From: Oscillospiraceae bacterium
GTDB lineage: Bacteria; Bacillota; Clostridia; Oscillospirales; Acutalibacteraceae
Direction: 5' to 3'
DNA length: 6,029 nucleotides
Assembly (NCBI GenBank): GCA_029012165.1
Contig: JAQXLO010000026.1
Coordinates: 1-6,029, forward strand
Shown here one piece after another: positions 5,288-6,029 of the stretch. The notes below the pieces were generated by a model that was given only the letters and a program-made list of their open reading frames with translations, searched no databases and was not told the DNA's origin. The position numbers and the translations under genes were made by a program. The stretch's first letter is position 1; each line of letters starts with the position of its first letter.

Positions 5288-6029
5288 ATGATTGCCGCAC
5301 GAAACCACCTCCAGCGACTCCTCGGTCTATGTATCGCCGCAGCCATAGTGCTGGGATGTGTTCCGACCGTGGGTGACACAGTGGAAATTCTGACCATGGA
5401 TGCCGCAGTTTCTGCCTGTGCGTCAGCCAATGCGCATTCTGTAACCACCATCCAAAAAAGCCAAACCCCTTCCAAAACAAAAAAGACCATCTGCGATGCC
5501 GCAAAGGCCTCCACCACGCCATATGTGCTCGACGTCCTTGAGGACGAGATTCGGGCAATTGTGACATACGCAAAAGGGCAGAATCCCAATGAGGGAAAAA
5601 CCATTGAGGAAAAAGGGCAAAACACCAAGAGCAATGTTGCCCTGACGCTGATTTTTCTCATAAAGAATTCCAAGCCGGTTCGTTCCCTGCGCTTTGAGCT
5701 GTTGCCCTACGGCAGTGAGGAAAATGTATATGAGCTTTGCGTGTTCTACAAAACGCTGTTTGACAAGCAGGAGCAGGTATACCGCTCCGGTGTGCTGCAC
5801 GACTACAACACCGAGACCATCTACACTGTGGACGGCACGGGTATTCTCGGCATTGGGTATGATTTCAATTTTGATTTCAACGAGTTTTCTTCCTCGGCCG
5901 ACCCGTGGCAGCGGGATTTCGGGTTTTGCAGACAATACGATCAACTCGCATTTCTGATCGGAGATGTGTACAACACCATCCGTGTCCCCTTCACCTACGA
6001 CGGCAAGGACTGGATGATCCAGATTTGGA
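5288..6029 (+). CDS. Putative exported or lipid-anchored DUF4474-like protein, N-terminal 247 residues (runs off the right edge)
   Basis: Open from the ATG to the window end. The first 24 residues have a basic start (Arg5, Arg10) and a hydrophobic core LLGLCIAAAIVLGC, typical of a signal peptide; VLGC with Cys24 is an imperfect lipobox, so this may be a lipoprotein, or a cleaved or anchored protein. Residues about 40-85 form a Ser/Thr/Lys-rich linker. Residues about 90-185 are an alpha/beta region I do not recognise. From about 187 the sequence (GYDFNFDFNEF, then DPWQRDFGFCRQYD at 205-218, then FTYDGKDWMIQIW at the edge) matches what I remember of DUF4474, a domain of unknown function common in Clostridia. 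The rest of the domain lies outside. It sits 18 nt after the lyase gene and so is probably co-transcribed, which is odd for an extracytoplasmic protein beside cytoplasmic sugar enzymes. Function unknown; chance neighbour rather than pathway member is possible. Confidence 0.75.
   Translation, partial: MIAARNHLQRLLGLCIAAAIVLGCVPTVGDTVEILTMDAAVSACASANAHSVTTIQKSQTPSKTKKTICDAAKASTTPYVLDVLEDEIRAIVTYAKGQNPNEGKTIEEKGQNTKSNVALTLIFLIKNSKPVRSLRFELLPYGSEENVYELCVFYKTLFDKQEQVYRSGVLHDYNTETIYTVDGTGILGIGYDFNFDFNEFSSSADPWQRDFGFCRQYDQLAFLIGDVYNTIRVPFTYDGKDWMIQIW

Noticed and set aside
4331..5308. Long minus-strand open frame (325 codons) across the lyase gene
   Set aside because: It is antisense to a DapA-family gene with catalytic motifs intact, and the translated protein has no recognisable features.
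5423..5944. Minus-strand open frames opposite the last gene (5423-5944 and 5266-5673)
   Set aside because: The plus strand here carries a continuous frame from 5288 with a good ribosome binding site, an export signal and DUF4474-like motifs, so the minus frames are shadows.
1..6029. Mobile elements, CRISPR arrays, tRNA or rRNA genes
   Set aside because: No transposase-like frame, terminal inverted repeats, repeat-spacer pattern or RNA gene was seen. All stretches over 300 bp are coding, apart from the 204-bp control region, which is described.

Overview
The window looks like part of a carbohydrate-use locus from a Gram-positive anaerobe, most likely a gut-type Clostridia (Oscillospiraceae/Ruminococcaceae-like). 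The support is strong AGGAGG-type ribosome binding sites, tight gene spacing, moderately GC-rich codons with AT-rich control DNA, and a last gene that looks like the DUF4474 family, which I know mainly from Clostridia. This is inference; there is no rRNA or other phylogenetic marker here.

The layout is two divergent transcription units around one AT-rich control region of 204 bp (2018-2221). The left unit runs on the minus strand: a MelB-type GPH sugar:cation symporter (485-2017), then a GH27 alpha-galactosidase (472 down to the window edge, C-terminus missing), 12 bp apart. The right unit runs on the plus strand: a 708-residue two-domain protein (beta-propeller plus an all-helical domain that looks like an alpha/alpha-toroid glycosidase or lyase; 2222-4348), then a DapA/NanA-family lyase (4367-5269), then a putative secreted or lipid-anchored DUF4474-like protein (5288 to the right edge, C-terminus missing). 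Both gaps in the right unit are 18 bp, and each holds a ribosome binding site and no terminator.

The control region holds a good sigma-A-type promoter for each unit (both with 17-bp spacers), a 7-bp inverted repeat over the -10 and start region of the left promoter, an 11-bp-phased direct repeat just upstream of the right promoter, and a run of A/T-tracts. No regulator gene is in the window.

Working model (inference): the symporter imports an alpha-galactoside or related oligosaccharide, GH27 removes terminal alpha-galactose in the cytoplasm, the propeller-helical protein cleaves or rearranges the remainder, and the DapA-like enzyme acts on a 2-keto-acid product. The DapA-like enzyme has the Schiff-base lysine and its tyrosine but lacks two other hallmark residues of dihydrodipicolinate synthase, so it is unlikely to be a lysine-biosynthesis enzyme. 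The least explained parts are the propeller-helical protein and the DUF4474-like protein.
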